Assembly (NCBI RefSeq): GCF_900111885.1
Contig: NZ_FOKG01000006.1
Span: 62,001 to 126,000 of the forward strand
Source of the DNA: Amycolatopsis marina
GTDB lineage: Bacteria > Actinomycetota > Actinomycetes > Mycobacteriales > Pseudonocardiaceae
Length of the DNA: 64,000 nucleotides
Reading direction: 5' to 3'
The number at the start of each line of letters is the position of its first letter. Within the stretch, counting starts at the first letter, position 1. Below are positions 23,546 through 31,122 of the stretch, in pieces. A program made the translations under genes and the position numbers. The notes beneath the pieces were generated by a model that saw only the letters and a program-made list of their open reading frames with translations, had not been told where the DNA came from and ran no database searches.

Positions 23546-25064
23546 TGATCGGCCGCAACGGCGCGCTGTCCTGCGGACCGTGCCGCCGCAGCTCTGCCCA
23601 GGCCCGGCACAGCCGCTGCACGAGTTCCTCGAGTACGTCCTGCGAGTGGGTGAACGGGATCCGCAGGAAGTTCTCGTGCCCGCCGGTGTGGTCCATTGTG
23701 GATCCAGGAATCACCTCGACTCCGTGGCGCAGCGCGAGTTGGGCGAACACGTCGGCGTTGGTGTCTGGCAGCTCCACCCACAGCGACGAGCCGCCGTCCG
23801 GCCTGCGCCAGCGCCAGTCCGGCAACCTCTGCCGGAGCAGCTCCTCCAGCGCTGTGCAGCGCTCCCGCTGCCCGGCGGACCTGTTCCTGGCGAGTTCGTC
23901 GAGACGGGGCACGAGACGGGCCGCGACCGCCTGGTCGATCACCGGGCTCCCCAGATCGGCGAGCGCCTTGCGCCGGGCACACCGCTCGATCACCTCGACC
24001 GGCCCCCGCACCCAGCCGATGCGCAGCCCGCCCCAGACGGCTTTCCCCAGCGATTCGACCATCACCGACTCCACCTCGTCGCCGGCGACCGTCGCCAGGG
24101 GCGCCGGTGTCTCGAGGGCATTGTCGGACAGCCCCATTCCGGCGTAGGCGTTGTCCTCCAGGATCGGCACGTCGTACCGGGCGGCCAACTCCACCACCTG
24201 CCTGCGGCGCATCTCCGACATCAGCACCCCGGTCGGATTGTGATAGCTCGGCATGACGTAGAGCAGCGCGGGCGCGTGCTCGACGAGCGCGGCGCGCAAC
24301 GCGCGCACCTCGATACCCTCGTCGTCCATCGGCACGGGCACCAGTTCGGCGCTGGCCGAGCGGAAGACGTCGAGGCAGGCGGGCCAGCTCGGCGCTTCCA
24401 CCACCACGGTGGCCGCCTTGCGCAGGTAGACCTCGGCGATGACGACCAGCGCCTGGTGGGCCCCCGTGGTGACAAGGATCTGGTCGGCACACGTGGGCAG
24501 ACCGTGCGCGGTGTAGTGCTCGGCGATGGCCTCGCGCAGCACCGGCAATCCGCGCGGGTGGTATCCGGGATCACCGAGCAGGGCGTCCATGTCGAGACTG
24601 AGGACGTCCTGCAGCGCCTCGGTCACCTCGTGTCCGCCCCTGTCCGCGGCGCAGGCCAATGAGATCAGTGGACCGGGCCCGTCGATGAGCCGCTGGAAGA
24701 TGGTCCCCGCCCCGCCACCGCGGACCCTGCCGTCGCTCAGCGGCGCTCTGGTCGCACGGCTGATCCTGGTCCCGCTGCCCTGCCTGCGCTCGATCACCTC
24801 GCGCCCGCGGAGTTCGTCGTACGCCCCGACGACGGTGGCCCGGCTGACGGCGAGAACGCCGGCCAGCTCGCGTTCGGCGGGCAGGCGGTCCCCCGCACGC
24901 AGCGCTCCTTCCCGGACCGCCCGAGCGAGCGCGTCGGCGAGCTTGCGGTACAGCGGTCCCGGACCGGACGTCCAGTCGCCGAGGAGACTCGCCAGTGCGG
25001 CACCACGGCCAAGCGCACCCTGGTCAAAACGATCCACTTCTACTGCCATTGGCTCTACCACCAT
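23541..25064 (-). CDS. MocR-type regulator (GntR winged helix plus aminotransferase domain)
   Basis: The 507-residue protein has an N-terminal GntR winged helix (about 30-95, with LPAERELAGVLAVSRATVVGAYDELRGR) and a C-terminal class-I aminotransferase fold. MPSYHNPTG forms the PLP phosphate and ring pocket, and the Lys of ESLGKAVWGGLRIGW is the expected PLP Schiff-base residue. MocR regulators sense PLP or amino-acid adducts. No pdxST or transaminase gene is adjacent. The divergent gene is a small membrane protein, with a CCAATTGC/GCAATTGG dyad between. The ATG at 25064 has AGGAG about 10 bases upstream. Confidence 0.88.
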   Translation of the reverse strand: MVVEPMAVEVDRFDQGALGRGAALASLLGDWTSGPGPLYRKLADALARAVREGALRAGDRLPAERELAGVLAVSRATVVGAYDELRGREVIERRQGSGTRISRATRAPLSDGRVRGGGAGTIFQRLIDGPGPLISLACAADRGGHEVTEALQDVLSLDMDALLGDPGYHPRGLPVLREAIAEHYTAHGLPTCADQILVTTGAHQALVVIAEVYLRKAATVVVEAPSWPACLDVFRSASAELVPVPMDDEGIEVRALRAALVEHAPALLYVMPSYHNPTGVLMSEMRRRQVVELAARYDVPILEDNAYAGMGLSDNALETPAPLATVAGDEVESVMVESLGKAVWGGLRIGWVRGPVEVIERCARRKALADLGSPVIDQAVAARLVPRLDELARNRSAGQRERCTALEELLRQRLPDWRWRRPDGGSSLWVELPDTNADVFAQLALRHGVEVIPGSTMDHTGGHENFLRIPFTHSQDVLEELVQRLCRAWAELRRHGPQDSAPLRPII

Positions 25065-25098
25065 TCCATTCGCTCCTGCAGTCTGATGTAGAAGCAGG

Positions 25099-25125
25099 CC
25101 AATTGCAAGACTGGACCGCAATTGG
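25099..25125. promoter_or_regulatory. CCAATTGC / GCAATTGG operator candidate
   Basis: Perfect 8-bp inverted arms (25099-25106 and 25118-25125, 11-bp gap) lie between the MocR gene and the divergent small membrane protein gene, 22 bases before the latter's ATG. MocR proteins usually bind at this position and control both directions. Binding is inferred. Confidence 0.55.
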
Positions 25126-25146
25126 ACTTACTAGGAGGTGGGCCGC

Positions 25147-25398
25147 ATGGCCGAGATGATTGCCAACACGCTGTTCCTGTTCGTTCTGGCCGGTGCCGTC
25201 GCCGGCCTCGGCCGCATGGCCCGGCTGCACGCCGGGGAGGAGCAGGCCACACTGCCTCTCCGTAGTGGACAGTACGACCTCGGGATCGACCTCACCGCGG
25301 GCCTGCGGCTGCTGTGGAACGCGGGGCAGGCACGGGCCGAGCGGCTGGACAACCAGCTGCGCGAGATGAACTCTTCCCGCACGCTAGCCCAGCACTGA
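25147..25398 (+). CDS. 83-residue single-pass membrane protein beside MocR
   Basis: The product has one hydrophobic helix at its N-terminus (NTLFLFVLAGAVAGLGRMA, about 6-24) followed by a charged cytoplasmic tail without known motifs. AGGAGG lies 8 bases before the ATG, an excellent ribosome site. Its short divergent promoter shares the dyad with MocR, so it is probably the main target of that regulator. I do not recognise the family. A pair of 20-bp palindromes follows its stop codon. Confidence 0.6.
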   Translation: MAEMIANTLFLFVLAGAVAGLGRMARLHAGEEQATLPLRSGQYDLGIDLTAGLRLLWNAGQARAERLDNQLREMNSSRTLAQH

Positions 25399-25422
25399 TC
25401 GGTACCCCTGCGCGTGGCGACG

Positions 25423-25506
25423 GCACTTTCCCGGGAAAGTGCGAGCCCGGGGAGCCCGTGACCAGGGACGGGAGTTTCCAGACCTCGCACTTTCCCGGGA
25501 AAGTGC
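25423..25506. repeat. pair of perfect GCACTTTCCCGGGAAAGTGC palindromes
   Basis: Two perfect 20-bp palindromes lie at 25423-25442 and 25487-25506, in the gap between convergent genes (stops at 25398 and 25513). The second extends to CTC/GAG on each side. Each can form a 10-bp hairpin with no loop or a cruciform, so a bidirectional terminator or a protein-binding site are the two simplest ideas. There is no T-run after either. Confidence 0.85.
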
Positions 25507-25512
25507 GAGGTA

Positions 25513-26319
25513 CTACGTGGTGCCGAGCGCGTCCTCGATCTTGCGCTGCAGCTTGTTCATGCCGCCGAGCCACCGCTCGGTCTGGGTGGCGCGCGCGGCG
25601 TAGTAGTCGGCGACCTCGGGATGCGGCAGCACCAGGAACCGCCCGTCGGCCACCGACTCGACGACCAGATCCGCGACCCGCTCGGCGCTGATGGCCGACT
25701 CGTCCATGAGGAGCTTGCCGCCCGGCCCCGCGTCCTCCAGCATCCGCGTGCGCACCCCCTGCGGGCACACGGCCTGAACCGTGATGCCCCGATGGCGGTA
25801 CGTGGCCGAGAGCCATTCCGCGAACGCGAGGGCGCCGTGCTTGGTCACCGAGTAGGGCGCCGAACCGAGGCTGGTCAGCAGACCGGCCGCCGACACCGTG
25901 GCGATGAAATGGCCTCTTCCGCGAGCGAGCCAATCCGGGAGCAGCGCCGATGCGGCCCGCACGTGCGCCATCACGTTGACGTCCCAGGCGAGCGCCCACT
26001 GCTGCTCGGCGGCGTCGGCGCCACCAAGTGGGGCGACTCCCGCGTTCGCGCAGAACAGGTCTATCTCCCCGAGCGCGTCCCTGGCCGCGCCCAGCAGCTC
26101 CGCGACCCCCGCCTCGCTCGCGACGTCCCCGGTGACCGCGGTTCCGCCGATCTCCTCCGCCACGGTCGTGACCGCGTCGCCGTTGAGGTCGGCGACCACC
26201 ACGCGGGCACCTTCGGCGGCGAACCGGCGGGCCATCGCCGCGCCGATACCGCCACCACCACCGGTGACGACGACGCCCGCGCCGTCGAGCGAGGACGGCG
26301 TGGGTCGTGAGCCGGTCAC
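25513..26319 (-). CDS. short-chain dehydrogenase/reductase
   Basis: The 268-residue SDR has TGGGGGIGAAMARRF (about 18-32) for NAD(P), NAG in CANAGVAPLGG, a Ser in TVSAAGLLTS, and YSVTK with the catalytic Tyr and Lys. The GTG start overlaps the stop of the upstream SDR (GTGA), so they are one operon. Two SDRs together suggest sequential oxidation of a hydroxylated substrate. The SDR fold and cofactor motifs are clear and the substrate is unknown. Confidence 0.85.
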   Translation of the reverse strand: MTGSRPTPSSLDGAGVVVTGGGGGIGAAMARRFAAEGARVVVADLNGDAVTTVAEEIGGTAVTGDVASEAGVAELLGAARDALGEIDLFCANAGVAPLGGADAAEQQWALAWDVNVMAHVRAASALLPDWLARGRGHFIATVSAAGLLTSLGSAPYSVTKHGALAFAEWLSATYRHRGITVQAVCPQGVRTRMLEDAGPGGKLLMDESAISAERVADLVVESVADGRFLVLPHPEVADYYAARATQTERWLGGMNKLQRKIEDALGTT

Positions 26320-27068
26320 AGGCCGCCGCCGATCGTGATCCCGCCGTCGACCACGATGGTCTGGCCGGTGATCCAGCTCGCCTGCTCCGACAGCAGGAAC
26401 GTCACGGCCCCGGCGACGTCCTCGGGCACACCGAGCCGCTTCATCGGGTACGGCTCCGCGACCTCGTCCTCGCGCCCCTCGTACAGCGCCGTCGCGAACT
26501 TCGTCTTCACCACGGCGGGAGCCACGGCGTTCACCCTGATGTCCGGGCCAAGCTCGCCGGCGAGTTCGAGGGTGAGCCGGATCAGCGCCGCCTTGCTGAC
26601 GCCGTACATCCCGATGCCGGGCGAGGTGCGCAGGCCCGCGATCGAGGCGACGTTCACCACCGCCCCACCGTGCTCGCCCATCCACGCGTCCCGCGCGCGG
26701 CGGACCCAGCCGAGCGGGGCGAGCACGTTGACCGCGAAGATTTTCGCCGCCGCCTCCTGCTCGACGTCGAGCAGCGAGCCGTACACGGGGTTGATGCCGG
26801 TGTTGTTCACGAGCAGGTCCACGCTGCCGAACGTCTCCAGCGTCCGGCGCACCGCCTCCTCCTGGTGCGCGGGATCGTCGGCCTTGCCCGGCACCGCGAG
26901 GGCGACGGCCGCACCACCGAGCTCGCGCACGGCCTCGGCCAACGGGTCCGGCTTGCGGGCGGTGATGCACACCTTCGCGCCGCGGTCGACGAGGTCCTTC
27001 GCGATGCCGAAGCCGATGCCCCTGCTGGCGCCGGTGACGATGGCGACGCGGTCCTTGAACGAGTCCAC
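26316..27068 (-). CDS. short-chain dehydrogenase/reductase (operon leader)
   Basis: The 250-residue SDR has TGASRGIGFGIAKDL, NNTGINP (a variant NAG), NVASIAGLRTS and YGVSKAAL, with the DGG-ITIGGGL end of 3-oxoacyl-reductase-like SDRs. The GTG at 27068 has GGAGGAGG about 10 bases upstream. The TAAGCGCTCGCTTA operator lies 36-49 bases upstream and is shared with the divergent TetR gene. The same operator occurs before the FabG-like SDR at 13251, which suggests common control of SDR-containing lipid operons. Confidence 0.85.
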   Translation of the reverse strand: MDSFKDRVAIVTGASRGIGFGIAKDLVDRGAKVCITARKPDPLAEAVRELGGAAVALAVPGKADDPAHQEEAVRRTLETFGSVDLLVNNTGINPVYGSLLDVEQEAAAKIFAVNVLAPLGWVRRARDAWMGEHGGAVVNVASIAGLRTSPGIGMYGVSKAALIRLTLELAGELGPDIRVNAVAPAVVKTKFATALYEGREDEVAEPYPMKRLGVPEDVAGAVTFLLSEQASWITGQTIVVDGGITIGGGL

Positions 27069-27103
27069 TAGAGCGATCTCCTCCTCCGTTGAGCGAACGC
27101 TGC

Positions 27104-27117
27104 TAAGCGCTCGCTTA
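27104..27117. promoter_or_regulatory. TAAGCGCTCGCTTA operator (site 2)
   Basis: The 14-bp palindrome lies between divergent genes, 12 bases before the TetR start and 36 before the SDR start, and is identical to site 1 at 13189. This is the usual position for an autoregulating TetR repressor. Confidence 0.7.
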
Positions 27118-27128
27118 CACTTTGTCGT

Positions 27129-27752
27129 ATGACGATGTCGCTGTCCGCGGAGTTGTGGCCGGACGTCCAGCCCGACGCCGCCCGCAGGCTCATGCTCGCC
27201 GCGGTGGAATCCTTCGCCCGCAGGGGATACCACGCCACCACGACCCGGGACATCGCCGGCGCGGCGGGGATGAGTCCCGCCGCGCTGTATGTGCACTTTC
27301 CCTCCAAGGCCGCACTGCTGTTCACCATCAGCCGCAGCGGGCACGAACAGACGCTGGGCCTGGTGCAGAACGTGGTCGCGACCAGTGCCGAGCCGGCCGA
27401 GGTGATCCGCAGGGTGGTGGAGGACTTCGTCGCGTGGCACGCCCGCAGACATCTGGTCGCCAGGGTCGTGCAGTACGAACTCGCGGCGCTGCCGGAGCGG
27501 GAGTACGAGATCGTGGCGGACCTGCGCAGGCTCATCGAGAACACGGTGCGCGAGGTGATCACCGAGGGCGTGCGGGCCGGGGTGTTCCAGGTGCGCGACC
27601 CGCGGATGGCGGCACGCGCCGTGCTGTCTCTCGGCGTGGACGTGGCCCGCTGGTACACCAGCCGCAACCGGACCACCCCCGACGAACTCGGCAGGGAGTA
27701 CGGAGAACTGGCCCTGCGCATGCTCGGCGCCGCGGTACCGCCCGTGGAGTAG
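27129..27752 (+). CDS. TetR-family regulator, probable ligand of the TAAGCG operators
   Basis: The 207-residue protein has a TetR DNA-binding domain (about 18-66: LMLAAVESFARRGYHATTTRDIAGAAGMSP then ALYVHFPSKAALL) and a C-terminal domain like those of acyl-CoA-responsive TetRs (DVARWYTSRNRTTP). It is divergent from the two-SDR operon with the palindrome in between, so autoregulation and repression of the SDRs are likely. Starts at 27129 and 27135 are both possible. A third, imperfect palindrome lies beyond its end, at 27849. Confidence 0.82.
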   Translation: MTMSLSAELWPDVQPDAARRLMLAAVESFARRGYHATTTRDIAGAAGMSPAALYVHFPSKAALLFTISRSGHEQTLGLVQNVVATSAEPAEVIRRVVEDFVAWHARRHLVARVVQYELAALPEREYEIVADLRRLIENTVREVITEGVRAGVFQVRDPRMAARAVLSLGVDVARWYTSRNRTTPDELGREYGELALRMLGAAVPPVE

Positions 27753-27848
27753 GCGGAGCGAGTACGGCGCCGCGACACCAGCACTGCCACCTCCCACGTC
27801 GTCGAGGACCTCGGCGCGAAGCATCACACCTGGCCGTTCCCGACATAC

Positions 27849-27862
27849 TAAGCGGTCGCTTT
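27849..27862. promoter_or_regulatory. TAAGCGGTCGCTTT operator-like site (site 3)
   Basis: TAAGCG-GT-CGCTTT matches the other two operators except for the last base. It lies downstream of the TetR gene and 75 bases before the likely start of the deaminase gene (6 bases before a more upstream GTG). Control of the deaminase by the same TetR is possible. Confidence 0.45.
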
Positions 27863-27936
27863 CCTTCGTGTCACGGTTGCCGCGGTCACGGCGACGCCTG
27901 CTTGCCACCACCGCGGCGACCGTCGAGAGTGTTGGG

Positions 27937-28401
27937 GTGACCACTCGTGACACCGCTGAGGCCATGCTCGCCGTCGCCCTCGAGGAGGCGGAACTCGGCG
28001 CCGCCGAGGGCGGTGTTCCCATCGGGGCCGCGCTGTTCGGTCCTGATGGGACGGTTCTCGGCCGGGGCCACAACCGGCGCGTTCAGGACGACGACCCCGC
28101 GACGCACGCGGAGACCGCCGCCTTCCGCGCGGCGGGCAGGCGGCCGCACTATCACGACACGGTGATGGTGACGACCCTCTCGCCGTGCTGGTACTGCAGT
28201 GGCCTGGTGCGCCAGTTCGGCATCGGCGAAGTGATCATCGGTGAGGCGGCCAGCTTCTCGGGCGGCCACGAGTGGCTCGCGGACAACGGCGTGCGGATCA
28301 CCGTGCTGGGCGATCTTCGGTGCGCCGAACTGATGAGCGAGTTCATCGCGCGCAGACCAGACGTCTGGTTCGAGGACATCGGCGAGGCGCGGGGCGACTG
28401 A
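27937..28401 (+). CDS. yeast-type cytosine/nucleobase deaminase
   Basis: The 154-residue protein has the CDA-fold zinc motifs HAE (His57, Glu59) and PCWYC (Cys84, Cys87). Its C-terminal RRPDVWFEDIGE is nearly the same as the end of yeast cytosine deaminase Fcy1. The length also matches (154 versus 158). This points to deamination of a free base or a similar heterocycle, rather than tRNA editing by TadA. The GTG at 27937 fits the family start. A GTG at 27868 would add 23 basic residues not seen in the family. Prokaryotic cytosine deaminase is normally the unrelated CodA, so the fungal-type enzyme is notable. Confidence 0.78.
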   Translation: MTTRDTAEAMLAVALEEAELGAAEGGVPIGAALFGPDGTVLGRGHNRRVQDDDPATHAETAAFRAAGRRPHYHDTVMVTTLSPCWYCSGLVRQFGIGEVIIGEAASFSGGHEWLADNGVRITVLGDLRCAELMSEFIARRPDVWFEDIGEARGD

Positions 28402-28462
28402 CGCGGCACGGTTGCTCGTCGCCCGCTCAGCCGCTGAACGCTCAGGTGGCCTCCGGCCCGGG

Positions 28463-29074
28463 TCAGCTCCCGGCCGGGGCCGCCTGCGGCAGGGCAGGGG
28501 CGAGCACCTGCGCCCACTGGCGCACGATCTGCTGACGCCTGCGCGTGTCGTCGGTGAGCAGGTTGGCCAGCCCGAGCCCGCGCGCGAGGTCCAGCGTCGC
28601 CTGCACCATCTCGCGCACGCCGGGGTGCGACTCGTCCACCCCGAGCAGTTCGAGTGCGACCCGGTGGGCCTCACGGCCGACCCTGGCCTCCAGCGGCACC
28701 AGGACGGACCGCAGTGCGTCGTCGGTCGAAGCGGCCACCCACAGGTGCAGGGCGGCACGGAACATCGGTCCCGCATAGAGGTTGAACAGCATGTCCACCA
28801 CCGGCTCGATCCGGGAGGACCCGGGGGGCAGGTCCGCGGAGCGGGTGCGGAGTTCGATCAGCTGAGTCTCCCCGACGAGCTCCACCGCGGCGGCGACCAG
28901 GTCCTCCCGCGCCGGGAAGTGGTGCTGCGCGGCCCCTCGGGACACTCCGGCCCGCTCCGCGATGACGGCGACGGTGATGCCGTTCCAGCCACGCTCCGCG
29001 ATGCACTCCACCGCGGCCTCCACCAGCCGCCGCCGAGTGGTCCTGCTGCGTTCCTGTCGCGGTTCACGCATCAC
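28463..29074 (-). CDS. TetR-family regulator at the end of the terpene-type operon
   Basis: The 203-residue protein has the TetR helix-turn-helix (about 12-58: RRRLVEAAVECIAERGWNGITVAVIAERAGVS then AQHHFPAREDL). It follows the AtuB-like SDR with 30 bases between and is the last gene of the long minus-strand operon, so it is probably its own operon's repressor. A plausible operator is the dyad at 38606-38636 in the operon promoter. The ligand is probably a pathway acyl-CoA, by analogy. Confidence 0.78.
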   Translation of the reverse strand: MMREPRQERSRTTRRRLVEAAVECIAERGWNGITVAVIAERAGVSRGAAQHHFPAREDLVAAAVELVGETQLIELRTRSADLPPGSSRIEPVVDMLFNLYAGPMFRAALHLWVAASTDDALRSVLVPLEARVGREAHRVALELLGVDESHPGVREMVQATLDLARGLGLANLLTDDTRRRQQIVRQWAQVLAPALPQAAPAGS

Positions 29075-29104
29075 TGTCCCGGTGCCCTTCGAAGCCGCTC
29101 GGGC

Positions 29105-29932
29105 CTATTCGACCCAGAAGTCGAGCTGCAGGTCTTCCTCACGATCGGCCAGCCGGTACTTCGCGAAGTCGGTGACGCCCTCGGCCGTCAGCACCTCGTC
29201 GTCGATGAAGAAGTTCCCGGTGGTCTCCCGGCTCGGCCTGGTCAGGATCGCGTGCGCGGAGTCGGCCATGATCTCCGGCGTCCGGGACCTGTTGGCCAAC
29301 TCGGCGCCGACGACGTTGCGGATGGCGGCGGTGTCGATCGTGGTCCGCGGCCACAGCGAGTTCGCCGCGATGCCGTCGTCCTTGAGTTCCGCCGCGAGGC
29401 CGACCGTCACCAGACTCATCGAGTACTTCGCGATGCTGTAGGCGAGGTGGCCCGCGGCGAACCACTTGGGATCGAGGCTGATCGGCGGGGACAGTGTGAG
29501 GATGTGTGGGTTGTCCGCCTTGCGCAGGTGCGGGATGGCCGTGCGCGCCAGCAGGAACGAGCCGCGGGCGTTGATGTCCTGCATCAGGTCGTAGCGCTTC
29601 ATCGGGATCGACTCCGACGGCGTCAGATCGATGGCGCTGGCGTTGTTCAGCACCACGTCCAGGCCGCCGAACTGCTCCACCGTCTTGGCGACAGCGGCTT
29701 CGACGGCCTCGTCGTCCCTGATGTCGCCGACGATCGGCAGTGCCTGACCGCCCGCCTCCTCGATGGCCTTGGCGGCTGTGTAGATCGTGCCGGGCAGCTT
29801 CGGGTGCGGCTCGGTCGTCTTCGCGATCAGGGCGACGTTGGCGCCGTCCCGCGCGGCGCGGACCGCGATCGCCTCGCCGATCCCCCTGCTCCCGCCCGAC
29901 ATGATCAGGGTCTTTCCCGCCAACGTGCTCAC
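29105..29932 (-). CDS. AtuB/HSDL2-like SDR
   Basis: The 275-residue SDR has SGGSRGIGEAIAVRAARDGANVALIAK at the NAD site, NNASAID, LSPPISLDPKWF, and the active-site YSIAKYSMS. The LSPP and the AEPHPKLPGTIYTAA-style insertion identify the HSDL2/AtuB-type SDRs, which include citronellol/citronellal dehydrogenases of acyclic-terpene utilisation. The insertion reads TTEPHPKLPGTIYTAAK. It lies 23 bases behind the acyl-CoA dehydrogenase and would oxidise the alcohol or aldehyde at the head of the pathway. Confidence 0.8.
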   Translation of the reverse strand: MSTLAGKTLIMSGGSRGIGEAIAVRAARDGANVALIAKTTEPHPKLPGTIYTAAKAIEEAGGQALPIVGDIRDDEAVEAAVAKTVEQFGGLDVVLNNASAIDLTPSESIPMKRYDLMQDINARGSFLLARTAIPHLRKADNPHILTLSPPISLDPKWFAAGHLAYSIAKYSMSLVTVGLAAELKDDGIAANSLWPRTTIDTAAIRNVVGAELANRSRTPEIMADSAHAILTRPSRETTGNFFIDDEVLTAEGVTDFAKYRLADREEDLQLDFWVE

Positions 29933-29955
29933 ATGCGCTCCTTGCTTGTTACCGG

Positions 29956-31122
29956 TCAGTACGACTTGGGCAGGTCGAGACTATGCTGCGCCACGAAGTT
30001 CAGCACCATCTCCCTGCTCACAGGAGCGATCCGGCCGACGCGAACGGCTCCGAGCAGCGTGCCGAGCCCGTACTCGGACGCGAGCCCGTTGCCACCGTGC
30101 ACCTGAACCGCCTGGTCCACGGCCTTGATCGCGACCTCGGCCCCCGCGTACTTGGCCATGTTGGCCGCCTCCCCCGCGCCGAAGTCGTCACCGGAGTCGT
30201 AGAGCGCGGCGGCCTTCTGGGTCATCAGCTTCGCCAGCTCCAGCTCGATCTTCACCTGGGCCAGCGGATGCGCGAGTCCCTGGTGCGAACCGATCGGCGC
30301 GCCCCAGACGCTGCGCTCCTTGGCATAGCGCACCCCCTTGTCGAGGGCGTAGCGGGCGATACCGATGGAGAAGGCCGCCCCCATGATGCGTTCCGGGTTG
30401 AGCCCGGCGAACAGCTGCGCGATCGCGGCGTCCTCGGAGCCGACGAGGGCGTCCGCGGGGAGCGTGACGTCGTCGAGGAAGAGGCTGAACTGGCTGTCCG
30501 CGGAAACCAGGTCCATCGGAATCCGGGTGTACTCGAGTCCTGGCGCGTCGGTGGGCACGATGAACAGCGCGGGCTTGAGCTTGCCGGTGCGCGCGTCCTC
30601 GGTGCGACCGACCACCAGCACGGCGTCGGCCTCGTCCACTCCGGAGATGAAAACCTTGCTCCCGTTCAGGACCCAGCCACCGCCCTCCTTGCGGCGCGCG
30701 GTGGTGGTGATCTTGTGGGAGTTCGATCCTGCGTCGGGCTCGGTGATCGCGAACGACATCCGGACCCGCCCTTCGGCGAAACCGGGCAGCCAGTGCTGCT
30801 TCTGCTCGTCGGTGCCGAACCGGGCGATCACCGTGGCACAGATCGCCGGGGAGACGACCATCAGCAGCATCGGCGTACCGGCAGCGCAGAACTCCTCGCA
30901 CACGGCGGCCAGATCGCCGATGCCGGCGCCACCACCGCCGTACTCCTCCGGCACCGAGACGCCGAGATAGCCGAGCCTGCCCGCCTCGTCCCAGAGGTCG
31001 TCGGTGTGTCCGCCCGCGCGGGCCCGCTCCAGGTAGTACTCGTAGCCGTAACTGCGACCCAGTTCCGCGACCGCCTTGCGCAGCGCGAGGCGCTCCTCGG
31101 GCTCGGTGAAGTTCATGGTCAT
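29956..31122 (-). CDS. acyl-CoA dehydrogenase
   Basis: The 388-residue protein has SFAITEPDAGSNSHKITTTA, NGSKVFISGVDEADAVLVV, and a C-terminal QVHGGNGLASEYGLGTLLGAVRVGRI, which is the acyl-CoA dehydrogenase fold with the second FAD loop modified. Its ATG overlaps the stop of the biotin-carboxylase alpha gene (ATGA), so it is part of the same operon. It may act on citronellyl-CoA or an isovaleryl-like substrate. Two dehydrogenases in one operon suggest different chain lengths. Confidence 0.82.
   Translation of the reverse strand: MTMNFTEPEERLALRKAVAELGRSYGYEYYLERARAGGHTDDLWDEAGRLGYLGVSVPEEYGGGGAGIGDLAAVCEEFCAAGTPMLLMVVSPAICATVIARFGTDEQKQHWLPGFAEGRVRMSFAITEPDAGSNSHKITTTARRKEGGGWVLNGSKVFISGVDEADAVLVVGRTEDARTGKLKPALFIVPTDAPGLEYTRIPMDLVSADSQFSLFLDDVTLPADALVGSEDAAIAQLFAGLNPERIMGAAFSIGIARYALDKGVRYAKERSVWGAPIGSHQGLAHPLAQVKIELELAKLMTQKAAALYDSGDDFGAGEAANMAKYAGAEVAIKAVDQAVQVHGGNGLASEYGLGTLLGAVRVGRIAPVSREMVLNFVAQHSLDLPKSY

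Noticed and set aside
27129..27752. Assignment of the TetR at 27129 as KstR or KstR2
   Set aside because: The TAAGCG operators differ from known KstR (AACnnGTT) and KstR2 (AAGCAAGnnCTTGCTT) sites, so no such name is justified.
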